The notes: a model not told the origin generated them from the letters alone. A DNA stretch of 64,000 bases from Candidatus Kosakonia sp. 282A-S69 (GCF_029433855.1 NZ_JAROAU010000001.1:303608-367607), one strand, 5' to 3'; shown: positions 40,076 through 49,670, counted from the first letter of the stretch. Program-made: numbers and translations.

Positions 40076-40132
40076 AAAAATGAGTGTAAAAAAAGAACGG
40101 CGCGCAGAATTTATACGATGTCGGGGAATAAA

Positions 40133-40148
40133 TGTGACGGATATCACG
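40133..40148. promoter_or_regulatory. CRP-cAMP site C upstream of mtlA
   Basis: TGTGA-CGGATA-TCACG matches the CRP consensus at 9 of 10 half-site positions. Its centre is 73 bp from site B. Confidence 0.78.
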
Positions 40149-40176
40149 TTTAACTGCTGGGGGTTTGTGAGTTATT

Positions 40177-40192
40177 TGTGATGTGAGTCACA
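40177..40192. promoter_or_regulatory. CRP-cAMP site D upstream of mtlA
   Basis: TGTGA-TGTGAG-TCACA has perfect CRP half-sites. Its centre is 44 bp from site C, repeating the A-B interval. Confidence 0.85.
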
Positions 40193-40537
40193 AGATATTT
40201 TTCTCGGAAAATTCCGAACGTGATCGACCGCAAAGTGCGCTTTTTCACAAGCCCAAAGATGTAACTTCCTTTCACCCTTCAACCGCTCATCATGAGGGGT
40301 AAAGTTGTCACCCTGATGAAGGCGACGCGCGCCTGCGCTTTCCTCACGCGTTAAGAGCGGCTCTGTTATCCAGGATAAGACTCCTGGTTTTGCGATCTGA
40401 TATTCCCGCACGGATTAAAAGGACTATTTTATTATCCTGAGACAATGTTAAGAGGCGCGGGGCCAGCGCCTGTACAACCCCCGTACGTGACGTACACTCT
40501 TTTTTATCCCTGCGGCAAATTTAAAAAGGACACGGCA
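40193..40537. other. Non-coding stretch between mtlA control region and yibF
   Basis: Beyond the four CRP sites I see no convincing gene here. A 79-codon minus-strand frame (40172-40411) overlaps CRP site D and has no homology. TACGTGACGTA near 40486 is a short palindrome about 45 bp before yibF and could be part of its promoter. E. coli carries yibH and yibI near this place; neither is present. Confidence 0.5.
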
Positions 40538-41146
40538 ATGAAACTGATCGGCAGCTACACCAGCCCGTTTGTACGCAAAATCTCTGTCATTCTGCTGGAA
40601 AAAGGTATCACCTTCGAATTTATCAATGAGCAACCCTACAGCGCCGGGAGCGGCGTCGGTCACTATAATCCGCTCGGCAAAGTGCCGGCGCTGGTCACCG
40701 ATGAGGGGGAGGTATGGTACGACTCGCCGATCATTGCACAATACATTGACCTGCTGGGCGCTGAGCCGCCGATGTTGCCGGATGATGCTAAAGCGGCGCT
40801 GAAAATCCGCCAGCTGGAAGCGCTGGCCGATGGCATTATGGACGCCGCGTTGGTCTCGGTTCGTGAATTAGCGCGCCCGGTAGAGCAGCAGTCGCAAGCG
40901 GAGCTGCTGCGCCAGCGGGAAAAAGTCTCTCGCGGGCTGGATGCGCTGGAAAAGTGCCTGCAAGAGGGTGAACTCGCTGTCGATACGCTCAACCTGGCCA
41001 CCATCGCGATCGCCTGCGCCATTAGCTACCTCAACTTCCGCCGCGTCTCGCCGGGCTGGAATGTCAATCGCCCGCTGCTGGTGAAGCTGGTGGAAAATCT
41101 CTTCCAGCGTGAAAGCTTTGCCCGCACGGAACCGCCCAAGGCGTGA
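40538..41146 (+). CDS. yibF: Glutathione S-transferase family protein YibF
   Basis: YibF is a GST-like protein; E. coli YibF binds glutathione but its substrate is unknown. The 202-residue product has an N-terminal thioredoxin fold (about 1-80: [30 protein letters not shown] with the cis-proline, and [10 protein letters not shown] with the glutathione gamma-glutamyl site) and a helical C-terminal domain. It ends in [17 protein letters not shown] like E. coli. The start ATG has AAAAGGA upstream. It lies 92 bp before selA, a conserved neighbourhood whose functional link to selenium metabolism is not established. Confidence 0.93.
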   Translation: MKLIGSYTSPFVRKISVILLEKGITFEFINEQPYSAGSGVGHYNPLGKVPALVTDEGEVWYDSPIIAQYIDLLGAEPPMLPDDAKAALKIRQLEALADGIMDAALVSVRELARPVEQQSQAELLRQREKVSRGLDALEKCLQEGELAVDTLNLATIAIACAISYLNFRRVSPGWNVNRPLLVKLVENLFQRESFARTEPPKA

Positions 41147-41177
41147 TCCGTGTTATGCCCGCCTGAGAAAATCGCTG

Positions 41178-41183
41178 TACAAT
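41178..41183 (+). promoter_or_regulatory. Candidate -10 element of selAB
   Basis: TACAAT stands 56 bp before selA, just upstream of a leader hairpin. No -35 box is clear at 17 nt; TTATGC at 19 nt is weak. Confidence 0.4.
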
Positions 41184-41184
41184 C

Positions 41185-41215
41185 CCCCTCACGTCAACAC
41201 CCCTGACGGGAGGGG
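41185..41215 (+). promoter_or_regulatory. Leader hairpin upstream of selA
   Basis: CCCCTC pairs with GAGGGG; after an A-G mismatch, CGTCA pairs with TGACG, closing a 7-nt loop ACACCCC. It lies 23 bp before the selA ATG. E. coli selAB mRNA is reported to carry a SECIS-like element that binds SelB and represses translation. The loop here lacks the GGUCU-type apex, so equivalence is unproven. Confidence 0.55.
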
Positions 41216-41238
41216 TAACTCCACAGCCGGGCCTTTTC

Positions 41239-42615
41239 ATGACAACTCTTTACAGCCAGATTCCTTCGACCGATCGCCTGTTACGTGACGAGGCGTTCGC
41301 GTCGCTGTTAACCACCTATGGCCACCGCCGCATCACGCAAACCCTGCGTCAGCTTCAGGACGAAGCGCGCGCGGAGATCCGCGACGCGCAGCGCTTGCCT
41401 GCATGGTGTGAAAACTGGGCGCAGGCTGTGCTGCAGCGCCTGGAGCAGGAGAACAGCCACGCGCTGCGCCCGGTGTTTAACCTCAGCGGCACGGTGCTGC
41501 ACACCAACCTCGGGCGCGCGGTGCAGTCGCAGGCGGCGATAGATGCGGTCACGACGGCGATGGGCTCGGCAGTAACGCTGGAGTACGATCTCGACGGTGC
41601 CGGGCGCGGTCATCGCGATCGCGCCATCGCGGCGCTGCTCTGCCAGTTAACCGGCGCGGAAGATGCCTGTATTGTCAACAACAATGCTGCCGCAGTGCTG
41701 CTGATGCTGGCGGCGACGTCGGCCGGCGGTGAAGTGGTGGTATCGCGCGGTGAGCTGGTGGAGATTGGCGGCGCGTTTCGTATTCCCGATGTGATGCGCC
41801 AGGCGGGCTGCATCCTGCATGAAGTGGGCACAACCAACCGCACCCACGCCAGGGATTACCGCCAGGCGATCGGCGCGAATACCGCGTCGCTGATGAAAGT
41901 CCATACCAGTAACTACCATATTGAAGGCTTTACCAAAGCGGTGGACGAAGCCGAGCTGGTGGAGCTGGCGCAGGAAGCCGACCTGCCGGTGATTGTCGAT
42001 CTCGGCAGCGGCTCGCTGGTCGATTTGAGCCTCCACGGTTTGCCAAAAGAGCCGATGCCGCAGGCGCTGATTGCCGCAGGCGTCAGCCTGGTGAGCTTCT
42101 CGGGCGATAAGCTGCTCGGCGGGCCGCAGGCGGGGATTATTGTCGGTAAAAAAGCGTTGATCGAGCAGCTTCAGCACCACCCGCTGAAACGCGCGCTGCG
42201 GGCGGATAAAATGACTCTCGCGGCGCTGGAAGCGACGTTGCGCCTCTATCTGCACCCGGAAAAATTAACGCAAAACCTGCCGACGCTACGCTATCTCACC
42301 CGCCCGCAGGCGGAGATCCGTGACCAGGCGCAACGCTTATGCGACGCGCTTGCCGCTCGTTACAGCGAATTTGCGCTGCGCGTCGAGCCCTGTCTGTCGC
42401 AAATCGGCAGCGGTTCGCTGCCCGTCGAGCGGTTGCCGGGCGCGGCGCTAACGCTTACGCCCCATGACGGCAGCGGCCGTCGGCTGGAAGCGCTGGCAAC
42501 GCAGTGGCGCGCGCTGCCGCAGCCGGTGATCGGCCGTATCTATGAGGGCCGTCTGTGGCTCGATTGCCGCTGTCTTGATGATGAATCCCGCTTGCTGGAG
42601 ATGTTGCTGAAATGA
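41239..42615 (+). CDS. selA: L-seryl-tRNA(Sec) selenium transferase
   Basis: SelA is a decameric PLP enzyme that converts Ser-tRNA(Sec) into selenocysteinyl-tRNA(Sec) using selenophosphate. The 458-residue product has an N-terminal tRNA-binding domain (about 1-75), the motif [16 protein letters not shown], and the PLP lysine in [17 protein letters not shown] near residue 290. It is slightly shorter than the 463 residues of E. coli. Its last four bases overlap selB (ATGA). It indicates that the organism makes selenoproteins such as formate dehydrogenases, encoded elsewhere; selC and selD are not in the window. Confidence 0.97.
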   Translation: MTTLYSQIPSTDRLLRDEAFASLLTTYGHRRITQTLRQLQDEARAEIRDAQRLPAWCENWAQAVLQRLEQENSHALRPVFNLSGTVLHTNLGRAVQSQAAIDAVTTAMGSAVTLEYDLDGAGRGHRDRAIAALLCQLTGAEDACIVNNNAAAVLLMLAATSAGGEVVVSRGELVEIGGAFRIPDVMRQAGCILHEVGTTNRTHARDYRQAIGANTASLMKVHTSNYHIEGFTKAVDEAELVELAQEADLPVIVDLGSGSLVDLSLHGLPKEPMPQALIAAGVSLVSFSGDKLLGGPQAGIIVGKKALIEQLQHHPLKRALRADKMTLAALEATLRLYLHPEKLTQNLPTLRYLTRPQAEIRDQAQRLCDALAARYSEFALRVEPCLSQIGSGSLPVERLPGAALTLTPHDGSGRRLEALATQWRALPQPVIGRIYEGRLWLDCRCLDDESRLLEMLLK

Positions 42616-44462
42616 TTATTGCCACTGCCGGGCATGTGGACCACGGCAAAACCACCCTGATCGAAGCCATTACTGGCGTCAACGCCGACCGTTTGCCGGA
42701 AGAGAAGCGGCGCGGCATGACCATCGATCTGGGCTACGCCTACTGGCCGCAGCCGGATGGCCGCGTGCCGGGCTTTATTGATGTGCCGGGGCATGAAAAA
42801 TTCCTCAGTAATATGCTGGCGGGTGTCGGCGGTATCGATCATGCGCTGCTGGTCGTGGCCTGCGACGATGGCGTGATGGCGCAGACCCGTGAACACCTGG
42901 CAATTTTGCAACTGACCGGCAACCCGGCGCTGACCGTCGCGCTCACCAAAGCCGATCGCGTTGACGAGGCGCGCATTGCCGAGGTGCGCGAAGAGGTGGA
43001 GAACACTTTACGTGAGTTTGGCTACCCGCAGGCGACGCTGTTTGTCACCGCCGCCGTCGGGATGCGCGGCATTGATGCGCTGCGCGCGCACCTGTTGCAG
43101 CTGCCGGAGCGGGCGCACCCGGAGCATCAGCGCTTCCGGCTGGCGCTGGATCGCGCCTTCACGGTGAAAGGGGCAGGGCTGGTGGTCACCGGCACGGCGC
43201 TCTCCGGCGATGTTCGCATCGGCGATACGCTCTGGCTTACCGGAGTGAATAAGCCCATGCGCGTGCGCGGTCTGCATGCGCAGAATCAACCCGTTGAGCA
43301 TGCCCACGCCGGGCAGCGCATTGCGCTGAATATCGCCGGTGATGCGGAGAAAGAGGCGCTCAGCCGCGGCGACTGGCTGCTGTCGCAACAGCCGCCTGAG
43401 CCAACGGAGCGGGTGATCGTCGCACTTTATAGCCATACCCCACTCACCCAGTGGCAGCCGCTGCATATCCATCACGCCGCCAGCCATGTTACCGGGCGCG
43501 TATCGCTGCTGGAAGATGGCTTAGCCGAGCTGGTGCTGGATACGCCGCTGTGGCTGGCGGATAACGACCGGCTGGTGCTGCGCGACATCTCCGCGCGCAC
43601 TACGCTGGCGGGTGCTCGCGTGGTGACACTGAACTCGCCGCGGCGCGGCAAGCGCAAAGCGGAGTACTTAGCGTGGATCGCCGCCCTTGCCCATGCAGAG
43701 GATGATACTCAGGCGCTCAGCGCGCACCTGTCGCGCGGTGCGGTTGATCTCACGGCTTTTGGCTGGTCACGCCAGCTTAGCGCCAGCGGGCTGAATGCGC
43801 TGCTGGCGAACCCCTGTTTTATCCGTGCCGGTAATAACCTGCTCGATGCGCCGATAGCCGCCCGCTGGCAGCGCAAGCTGCGGGAGACGCTGGCGACCTA
43901 TCATCAACAGCACCATGACGAACCCGGCCCTGGCCGCGAGCGTTTGCGCCGCATGGCGCTGCCGATGGAGGATGAAGCGCTGGTCTTAACGCTGATTGAG
44001 CGTATGCGCGAGAGTGGTGATATCCAGAGCCATCACGGCTGGCTGCATCTGCCGGAGCATAAAGCCGGTTTTAACGATGAGCAGTCGCAGCTGTGGCAGA
44101 AAGCCGCGCCGCTCTTCGGCGATGAGCCCTGGTGGGTGCGTGATTTGGCACGCGAAACGGGGGTTGATGAGCAGGTGATGCGCGGCGTATTGCGCCAGGC
44201 GGCGCAGCAGGGGCTGATCACCGCCATCGTCAAAGACCGCTACTACCGCAACGATCGCATTGTCACCTTCGCCAGCATGATCCGCGATCTCGATCAGGGG
44301 CGCGGCTCCACCAGCGCGGCGGATTTTCGCGACCAGCTCAATGTCGGGCGCAAGCTGGCGATTCAGATCCTTGAATACTTCGATCGCATTGGTTTTACCC
44401 GCCGCCGGGGCAATGACCATATTCTGCGCGACAAGGCGCTCTTTATTAACGAGAAGGGTTAG
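42612..44462 (+). CDS. selB: Selenocysteine-specific elongation factor SelB
   Basis: SelB is an EF-Tu-like GTPase that delivers selenocysteinyl-tRNA to UGA codons marked by a SECIS hairpin. The 616-residue product opens with the P-loop [20 protein letters not shown] and has [13 protein letters not shown] (G3) and TKADRVDE (G4). Domains II-III follow to about residue 350. The C-terminal winged-helix repeats (about 380-616) bind SECIS RNA. It overlaps selA by four bases. A 107-bp gap leads to ysaA. Confidence 0.97.
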   Translation: MIIATAGHVDHGKTTLIEAITGVNADRLPEEKRRGMTIDLGYAYWPQPDGRVPGFIDVPGHEKFLSNMLAGVGGIDHALLVVACDDGVMAQTREHLAILQLTGNPALTVALTKADRVDEARIAEVREEVENTLREFGYPQATLFVTAAVGMRGIDALRAHLLQLPERAHPEHQRFRLALDRAFTVKGAGLVVTGTALSGDVRIGDTLWLTGVNKPMRVRGLHAQNQPVEHAHAGQRIALNIAGDAEKEALSRGDWLLSQQPPEPTERVIVALYSHTPLTQWQPLHIHHAASHVTGRVSLLEDGLAELVLDTPLWLADNDRLVLRDISARTTLAGARVVTLNSPRRGKRKAEYLAWIAALAHAEDDTQALSAHLSRGAVDLTAFGWSRQLSASGLNALLANPCFIRAGNNLLDAPIAARWQRKLRETLATYHQQHHDEPGPGRERLRRMALPMEDEALVLTLIERMRESGDIQSHHGWLHLPEHKAGFNDEQSQLWQKAAPLFGDEPWWVRDLARETGVDEQVMRGVLRQAAQQGLITAIVKDRYYRNDRIVTFASMIRDLDQGRGSTSAADFRDQLNVGRKLAIQILEYFDRIGFTRRRGNDHILRDKALFINEKG

Positions 44463-44569
44463 GGCACCTCGCCTGGGGAGAAATCTGCCGATCTCCCGGG
44501 GTGTGATCAAAGCGCGCAGGCGGTCTCTTCTGGCACTCTCGCTCTTTTCAGCCTCAGGCGGGAGGACGC

Positions 44570-45037
44570 GTGAACCGATTTATCATCGCCGATGCGGCAA
44601 AATGCATCGGCTGCCGCACCTGCGAAGTGGCCTGCGTGGTGTCGCACCAGCAGAATCAGGATTGTTCGGGCATTAACCCTGCCCGTTTCTCTTCACGCAT
44701 TCGCGTGGTCAAAACCGGCGACTTTTCCACGGCCGTCACTTGTCATCACTGTGAAGAGGCTCCCTGCGCCGGAGCCTGCCCGGTCGGTGCCATTTACCGC
44801 ACGCAGGGCGCGGTGCAGGTCGAACAGTCGCGCTGCATTGGCTGCAAAAGCTGCATGATCGCCTGCCCGTTTGGCGCGATGGAGGTGACAGCAGCGCCGC
44901 GACAGGCGCTGAAGTGCGATCTCTGTCAGCACCGCGACGGCGGGCCAGCCTGCGTTGAGGCCTGCCCGACGCGCGCGCTGAGCTGTGTCGATCCGGTGCT
45001 TTTACGCGAAGTGCGGCTCAGGAGCCTGCCCGCGTAA
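44570..45037 (+). CDS. ysaA: 4Fe-4S ferredoxin-type protein YsaA
   Basis: This HydN/HycB-like protein is a polyferredoxin predicted to bind four [4Fe-4S] clusters and transfer electrons; its partner enzyme is unknown. The 155-residue product has four cysteine groups: CIGCRTCEVAC (about residue 12), CHHCEEAPCAGAC (about 58), CIGCKSCMIAC (about 90) and CDLCQ with CVEACPT (about 116-132). The GTG start has GGGAGG 6 nt upstream. In E. coli several genes separate selB from ysaA; here they are direct neighbours. It converges on avtA with 7 bp between stops. Confidence 0.9.
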   Translation: MNRFIIADAAKCIGCRTCEVACVVSHQQNQDCSGINPARFSSRIRVVKTGDFSTAVTCHHCEEAPCAGACPVGAIYRTQGAVQVEQSRCIGCKSCMIACPFGAMEVTAAPRQALKCDLCQHRDGGPACVEACPTRALSCVDPVLLREVRLRSLPA

Positions 45038-45044
45038 ACCCTTG

Positions 45045-46301
45045 TCAGGCGCTGTGCTCCTGCCAGGCGCGCTCCACCTCTTCGGCGAGGATTTTAACGC
45101 CCGCTTCGATAAGCGCAGGTTCCGGCACATAGTTCATGCGCATGCATTGATGGGTATGGGGCCAGGGTTTATCGAGGCCGGGGAAGAAGTAGTCTCCCGG
45201 TACCATCAACACGCCGCGTTTTTTCAGACGCTGGTAGAGCAGTTCGGTGCTGATCGGCAGATCTTTAAACCACAGCCAGAGGAAAATTGCCCCTTCCGGT
45301 TTGTGGATCAGGCAGCGCTCCGGCGGCAGATAGCGACGCAGCGTAGCGATGGTCTCCTGCACGCGCTGGTAGTAGAACGGCTTAATCACCTCGTCAGAGA
45401 GGCGCAGCAGGTCTTTGCGCTTAATCATTTCGCACATCATCGCCGGACCAATGCCCCCCGGTGAGAGGCTGATGATGCCGTTCATATTGCGGATGGCAGA
45501 GATCACTTTGTCATTGGCGATAATGATGCCGCAGCGGCTGCCCGGCAGGCCCAGCTTCGACAGGCTCATGCAGAGAATGATATTCGGGTTCCAGAGCGGG
45601 CGCGCTTCGCTGAAGATAATGCCGGGGAAAGGAACGCCGTACGCATTATCGATCACCAGCGGGATATTGTGCTGATTGGCCAGCACATCCAGCTTCATCA
45701 ACTCCTCATCGGTGATGACGTTGCCGGTCGGGTTGGTCGGGCGCGAGACGCAGATCATCCCCGTCTCTTCACCAATATGCAGGTGTTCGAAATCGACGTG
45801 GTACTTAAACTGCCCCTCCGGCAGTAACTCGATATTGGGCCGCGTGGAGACGAAGAGATCCTCCTCCAGCCCGGCATCGGCGTAGCCAATATACTCAGGC
45901 GCCAGCGGGAAGAGCACTTTGCGCGTGCTGCCGTCGGCGCGGCGGCCGGCAAAGAGGTTAAACAAGTAGAAAAACGCGCTCTGGCTGCCGTTTGTCAGTG
46001 CAATGTTCTGCGGTTCAATGTCCCAACCTAACTCTTCACGCAGCATCGCGGCCAGCGCCGTCAGAAGCTCGGTTTTGCCCTGCGGACCATCGTAATTACA
46101 CAGGGCATCCGTGGCGCTGCCGCTCTCCAGCATCTCAGAAAGCAGCTGCTGGAAGTAGTCGGTCATCGCCGGGATTTTTGCCGGGTTGCCGCCGCCGAGC
46201 ATGATAGCGCCAGGGGTGCGTAAACCGTCGTTAAGATCCTCCATCAGACGCGTAATGCCTGAATGTCGGGTAAATTTGTCGCCGAAAAGTGAAAATGTCA
46301 T
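45045..46301 (-). CDS. avtA: Valine-pyruvate aminotransferase
   Basis: AvtA interconverts L-valine and pyruvate with 2-oxoisovalerate and L-alanine, contributing to alanine and valine synthesis. The 418-residue product is a class I/II PLP aminotransferase with AIMLGGGNPAKIP at the N-terminus, SRPTNPTGNVITDEEL and DNAYGVPFPG near residue 235, and the PLP lysine in CMSLSKLGLPGSRCGI near residue 265. The ATG giving MTFSLFGDKF equals the E. coli start; an in-frame extension upstream is not conserved. In E. coli, alanine and leucine repress it; no attenuator was recognised here. Confidence 0.96.
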   Translation of the reverse strand: MTFSLFGDKFTRHSGITRLMEDLNDGLRTPGAIMLGGGNPAKIPAMTDYFQQLLSEMLESGSATDALCNYDGPQGKTELLTALAAMLREELGWDIEPQNIALTNGSQSAFFYLFNLFAGRRADGSTRKVLFPLAPEYIGYADAGLEEDLFVSTRPNIELLPEGQFKYHVDFEHLHIGEETGMICVSRPTNPTGNVITDEELMKLDVLANQHNIPLVIDNAYGVPFPGIIFSEARPLWNPNIILCMSLSKLGLPGSRCGIIIANDKVISAIRNMNGIISLSPGGIGPAMMCEMIKRKDLLRLSDEVIKPFYYQRVQETIATLRRYLPPERCLIHKPEGAIFLWLWFKDLPISTELLYQRLKKRGVLMVPGDYFFPGLDKPWPHTHQCMRMNYVPEPALIEAGVKILAEEVERAWQEHSA

Positions 46302-46437
46302 CGCTACTGCTCTGTCGGGCTGCGGGTGAAAGTGGCTAACCATAACGCTCTCACCCGCGTGGTGCAAATCTCCCTTCGCTGCAGTTTATCGACGTTTACT
46401 CTTACCGTGCGTGCTTTATTAGCACAATATTCTGGCA

Positions 46438-48477
46438 TTAGTTCTGTTGCGCACGTCCGGCCCAGACGACCATCACTTTATCCTCGCCCTGCGTGCGTAC
46501 AAAGCCATAACCCTGCGGTAGGGTGAGCGGGGTTTGCTTGCCGCTGCCCAGCGCCGGGTGGCGCGCGCGGAACTGCCCGAGCGTCTGCCAGTGACGCAGG
46601 CTGGCGGCGGCTTTACCATCAAGATCCTGCCAGTTCATCTGCGATCGCGTCCCCTGCAACGGATCAGAACCCGTCGGCCCGAAGGGACGATCGGATTCGT
46701 CGCCGTAGAAGATCTGCACCGCGCCGGGGGCGAGTAGCAGCAACTCTGCCGACTGCGTACCGCCTTCGCGGAACAGGCGGGTATCGTGGGAGGAGAGGTA
46801 GCTCAGCACATTAAAGCTTTGCAGCTTCTCCGCCATCTCTTGCCAGACGCTCTCCATATTCGCCAGGCAACTGGCGGCATCTGCCGCCTGCTGCTGATAA
46901 TCAAAGTTAATCATCGCGTCGAAGCCGTGCTGGTAGTAAGCACTCTGCATCACGCCGTGTCCCCAGGATTCGCCGGTCATCCAGAAGGGCGCATCGTCGA
47001 TCTTCTTCTGCGGGTTGGCCTGTTTCCACTCCGCCAGCGCCGCCGTAGCCTGAGTTTTTAACTGCTGCCAGGCCTCCGGTTCAACGTGCTTGGCGGTATC
47101 AACGCGGAAACCATCAATGCCGTAGTCGCGCACCCACTGACTGAGCCAGTGGGTCAGGTAGTCGCGCGGCGTGTAACCAGCAATCTCGCGTGCGGCGGTA
47201 TCTGGTTTATGGCGATAAAAGAGCGGCAAGCCGGAGGGCTCTTTAGATTCGGTTTTCAGATCCGGCAGGAAGGCCAACGACATCGTCAGGTCGTCGAAAC
47301 CGGGATTGTCGTAATCACCAATATCGGTGCGGATCCACTTTTTGCCCCACCAGTTTTGCCAGGCGGTTTTATCGCTGAAGTTGATGTAATCATTGAAGCT
47401 ATGCCAGGTCTGTCCGGCGGCGGGCTTCCAGTCGGTCCAGTGCTCGCCGAGGATTTTTTTGCGCTCCTCCTCTTTCAGGTAGAGCGCGCCGAACTGGTAA
47501 GTCTGCATATCTGCAAGCGTTGCGTAGCCGGCGTGGTTCATCACCACATCAAACAGCACACGGATGCCACGGCGGTGTGCTTCATCAACCAGCGTGCGCA
47601 GATCGTTTTCATCGCCCATATTGGCGTCGAGGCGCGTCCAGTCGAGCGTGTAGTAACCGTGGTAGGCATAGTGGGGGAAATCCCCTTTGGTGCCGCCGCC
47701 AACCCAGCCGTGGATCTGCTCCAGCGGCGAGCTGATCCACAGCGCGTTTACGCCGAGCTGCTGCAAATAGTCGAGCTTGCTGGTCAGCCCCTTCAGATCG
47801 CCACCGTGAAAAGTACCGATCTCCTGCATACCATCTTTGTGCCGCCCGTAGCTGTTGTCATTCGAGGGATCGCCGTTGACATAGCGGTCGGTGAGCACGA
47901 AATAGACCGTGGCGTTATGCCACTGAAATGGTGCCGCGCCGTGCGTCTGCGCTGCCTCAAGCAGCAGCAGGCCGTTGCTCTCTTGCGCCGGCAGCAGTGT
48001 GATTTTGCCGTCGCGCACCGTCGCGGTTTGCTGGCTATAGAAATCCCGCACTTCGCTGCCTTCTGCGAAGGTGTCGCCAACCGGAATGGTCAGCGGTTTA
48101 TCGCTACGCACCGGGCACTGGCGCGCCACCACCGTTTGCTTCTCTGCCGGGGCTTTTACGCTGATTAATAGCGTCGGCGTGCCGGAGCGGGTATCAAGCT
48201 GGAGCTGATAGTCACCGTCGCGGAAGATGCGCCACTGCGGCGCGCTGGCGCTGCATGGCATAAGCGATAACATCTGGTTGAGCTTGATGGCTCCGGCAGG
48301 CTGCCAGCACGCGTCGCCTTGTTGCACGGTGACAGGCCGCTCACCCTTTTTCAGCGTTGCCTGGCTGCGCCAGACGCCGGTGCCGTCGTCGGTCAACGCG
48401 GGAAAACCGGCCGCCGTCCAGTCGGTAGCGCAGGCGACGCCAGGCAGTAACAGCAGAAGTAAGGCAGCATGTTTCAT
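46438..48477 (-). CDS. malS: Periplasmic alpha-amylase MalS
   Basis: MalS is a periplasmic GH13 alpha-amylase that cuts long maltodextrins. The 679-residue product has a signal peptide (LLLLLLPGVACATD, cleavage after about residue 17) and an N-terminal non-catalytic domain containing several cysteines. The catalytic (beta/alpha)8 barrel starts near residue 190. GH13 motifs are visible: DVVMNH (I), GFRVDTAKH with the nucleophile aspartate (II), MTGESWGHG with the acid/base glutamate (III) and LSSHDT (IV). The length is close to E. coli. MalT control is likely; candidate boxes lie upstream. Confidence 0.96.
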   Translation of the reverse strand: MKHAALLLLLLPGVACATDWTAAGFPALTDDGTGVWRSQATLKKGERPVTVQQGDACWQPAGAIKLNQMLSLMPCSASAPQWRIFRDGDYQLQLDTRSGTPTLLISVKAPAEKQTVVARQCPVRSDKPLTIPVGDTFAEGSEVRDFYSQQTATVRDGKITLLPAQESNGLLLLEAAQTHGAAPFQWHNATVYFVLTDRYVNGDPSNDNSYGRHKDGMQEIGTFHGGDLKGLTSKLDYLQQLGVNALWISSPLEQIHGWVGGGTKGDFPHYAYHGYYTLDWTRLDANMGDENDLRTLVDEAHRRGIRVLFDVVMNHAGYATLADMQTYQFGALYLKEEERKKILGEHWTDWKPAAGQTWHSFNDYINFSDKTAWQNWWGKKWIRTDIGDYDNPGFDDLTMSLAFLPDLKTESKEPSGLPLFYRHKPDTAAREIAGYTPRDYLTHWLSQWVRDYGIDGFRVDTAKHVEPEAWQQLKTQATAALAEWKQANPQKKIDDAPFWMTGESWGHGVMQSAYYQHGFDAMINFDYQQQAADAASCLANMESVWQEMAEKLQSFNVLSYLSSHDTRLFREGGTQSAELLLLAPGAVQIFYGDESDRPFGPTGSDPLQGTRSQMNWQDLDGKAAASLRHWQTLGQFRARHPALGSGKQTPLTLPQGYGFVRTQGEDKVMVVWAGRAQQN

Positions 48478-48794
48478 CGAAGAGCCCCGAGGTAGCGATT
48501 TTCCCTAGTGTGCCCGTGTGTTGATGCGGGCAACTCCTCCCCGGCACCGGTTCGCCAGGGAGGAGGGCGAGGGTTGAGAAAATGCGTAAAACGTGCGGTT
48601 TTCAATATTGCGATAATCACCGCAATTTTAAGAACTTGTGCGCTTTATGTGCAGTTTACCGGTGACATAGTTTCAGAATTGGATTATTTCTGTACGTGCC
48701 CGATAAGGTTAATTTTGGTATGATTTGCGATTCAGCCCGCAAAATCGTGCATAAAAGAAGGTGTTGGAATGTTTATATCCGACCAGGAGACCTA
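48478..48794. promoter_or_regulatory. malS-bax divergent intergenic region
   Basis: The 317-bp region should carry promoters for both genes. Two MalT-box-like decamers face outward: GGGGAGGAGT on the minus strand (48542-48533) and AGGGAGGAGG on the plus strand (48557-48566), each 9 of 10 to GGGGAKGAGG. CACACT (minus, 48512-48507) stands at a suitable -10 position. The two decamers also form an inverted repeat like the element between mtlA and mtlD, so the MalT reading is uncertain. Confidence 0.4.
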
Positions 48795-49622
48795 ATGATA
48801 TCGATACCCATGCGACGAAGTGGGGCGACGATACTCATGTTTTTCACCTTGATGTTTTCAGGTGGAGTGCTGGCAAAAACGCACACAGAAACAGCGAGTC
48901 ACAAAGCCCACGTCACTAAGGCAAGCGTAAAAAAAGAGGCAAGCAGTAAGAAAGAGTATTCTCGCAATAGTGTAAAAAGCCGTTCACTTCCTGATTTGCG
49001 AAAATACCCTTCCGGGACACCACGAAAGAGAGCGTTTCTCCGGACCGTAATGCCTTACATCACCAGCAAAAACGCTGCAATAACCGCGGAGCGTAACTGG
49101 CTGCTCAGAAAACAGTACGACAGCCAGTGGTCGCCGTCTGAGCGCACACGTATGAAGGATATTGCCAGACGCTACAAAGTGAGCTGGTCCGGGAATACGC
49201 GTCGTATTCCGTGGAACACGCTGCTTGAGCGCGTTGACATTATTCCGGACAGCATGGTTGCCACCATGGCTGCGGCAGAGAGCGGCTGGGGCACCTCTAA
49301 GCTGGCGCGCAGCAATAACAACCTGTTCGGCATGAAGTGTGCGAAAGGTGCCTGTAAAAGCGGCTCTGGCAGAGTGAAAGGCTACTCGCAGTTTGGTTCG
49401 GTGCAGGAGTCAGTGGATGCCTACGTCACCAACCTGAATACGCACGCGGCCTATGCCTCATTCCGAAAATCCCGTGCGCAGCTGCGTAAAGCGGATCAGG
49501 AAGTGACGGCGACGGCGATGATCCACAAGCTGAAGGGCTACTCCACCCGCGGCGCGAGCTATAACAACTATCTGTTTGCCATGTATCAGGACAATCAGCA
49601 GTTAATTGCCGCCCACATGTAA
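48795..49622 (+). CDS. bax: Bax family glucosaminidase-domain protein
   Basis: Bax is a predicted exported protein with a mannosyl-glycoprotein endo-beta-N-acetylglucosaminidase-like (FlgJ-type) domain, probably acting on peptidoglycan; its physiological role is unknown. The 275-residue product has an N-terminal signal sequence ending near VLAKTH (about residue 28), a basic Ser/Lys-rich linker, and the catalytic domain (about 120-275) with AAAESGWGTSKLARSNNNLF, including the conserved glutamate. The ATG giving MISIPMRR has GGAG upstream. A terminator shared with xylR follows. Confidence 0.92.
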   Translation: MISIPMRRSGATILMFFTLMFSGGVLAKTHTETASHKAHVTKASVKKEASSKKEYSRNSVKSRSLPDLRKYPSGTPRKRAFLRTVMPYITSKNAAITAERNWLLRKQYDSQWSPSERTRMKDIARRYKVSWSGNTRRIPWNTLLERVDIIPDSMVATMAAAESGWGTSKLARSNNNLFGMKCAKGACKSGSGRVKGYSQFGSVQESVDAYVTNLNTHAAYASFRKSRAQLRKADQEVTATAMIHKLKGYSTRGASYNNYLFAMYQDNQQLIAAHM

Positions 49623-49636
49623 CCCCGCTTGCTGAA

Positions 49637-49663
49637 ACGCCTTCCCTCCGGAAGGCGTTTTTC
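49637..49663. terminator. Bidirectional terminator between bax and xylR
   Basis: AACGCCTTCC and GGAAGGCGTT form a perfect 10-bp stem with a 4-nt loop, followed by TTTT on the plus strand and preceded by A residues. It lies between convergent bax and xylR. Confidence 0.9.
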
Positions 49664-49670
49664 TTTGCGC

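Noticed and set aside
44463-44569. SECIS element after selB
   Set aside because: GGGAGA and TCTCCC can pair here, but there is no nearby in-frame UGA and no typical SECIS loop.
47086-48168. 360-codon open frame opposite malS
   Set aside because: It is antisense to malS, whose GH13 motifs are intact; no independent support.
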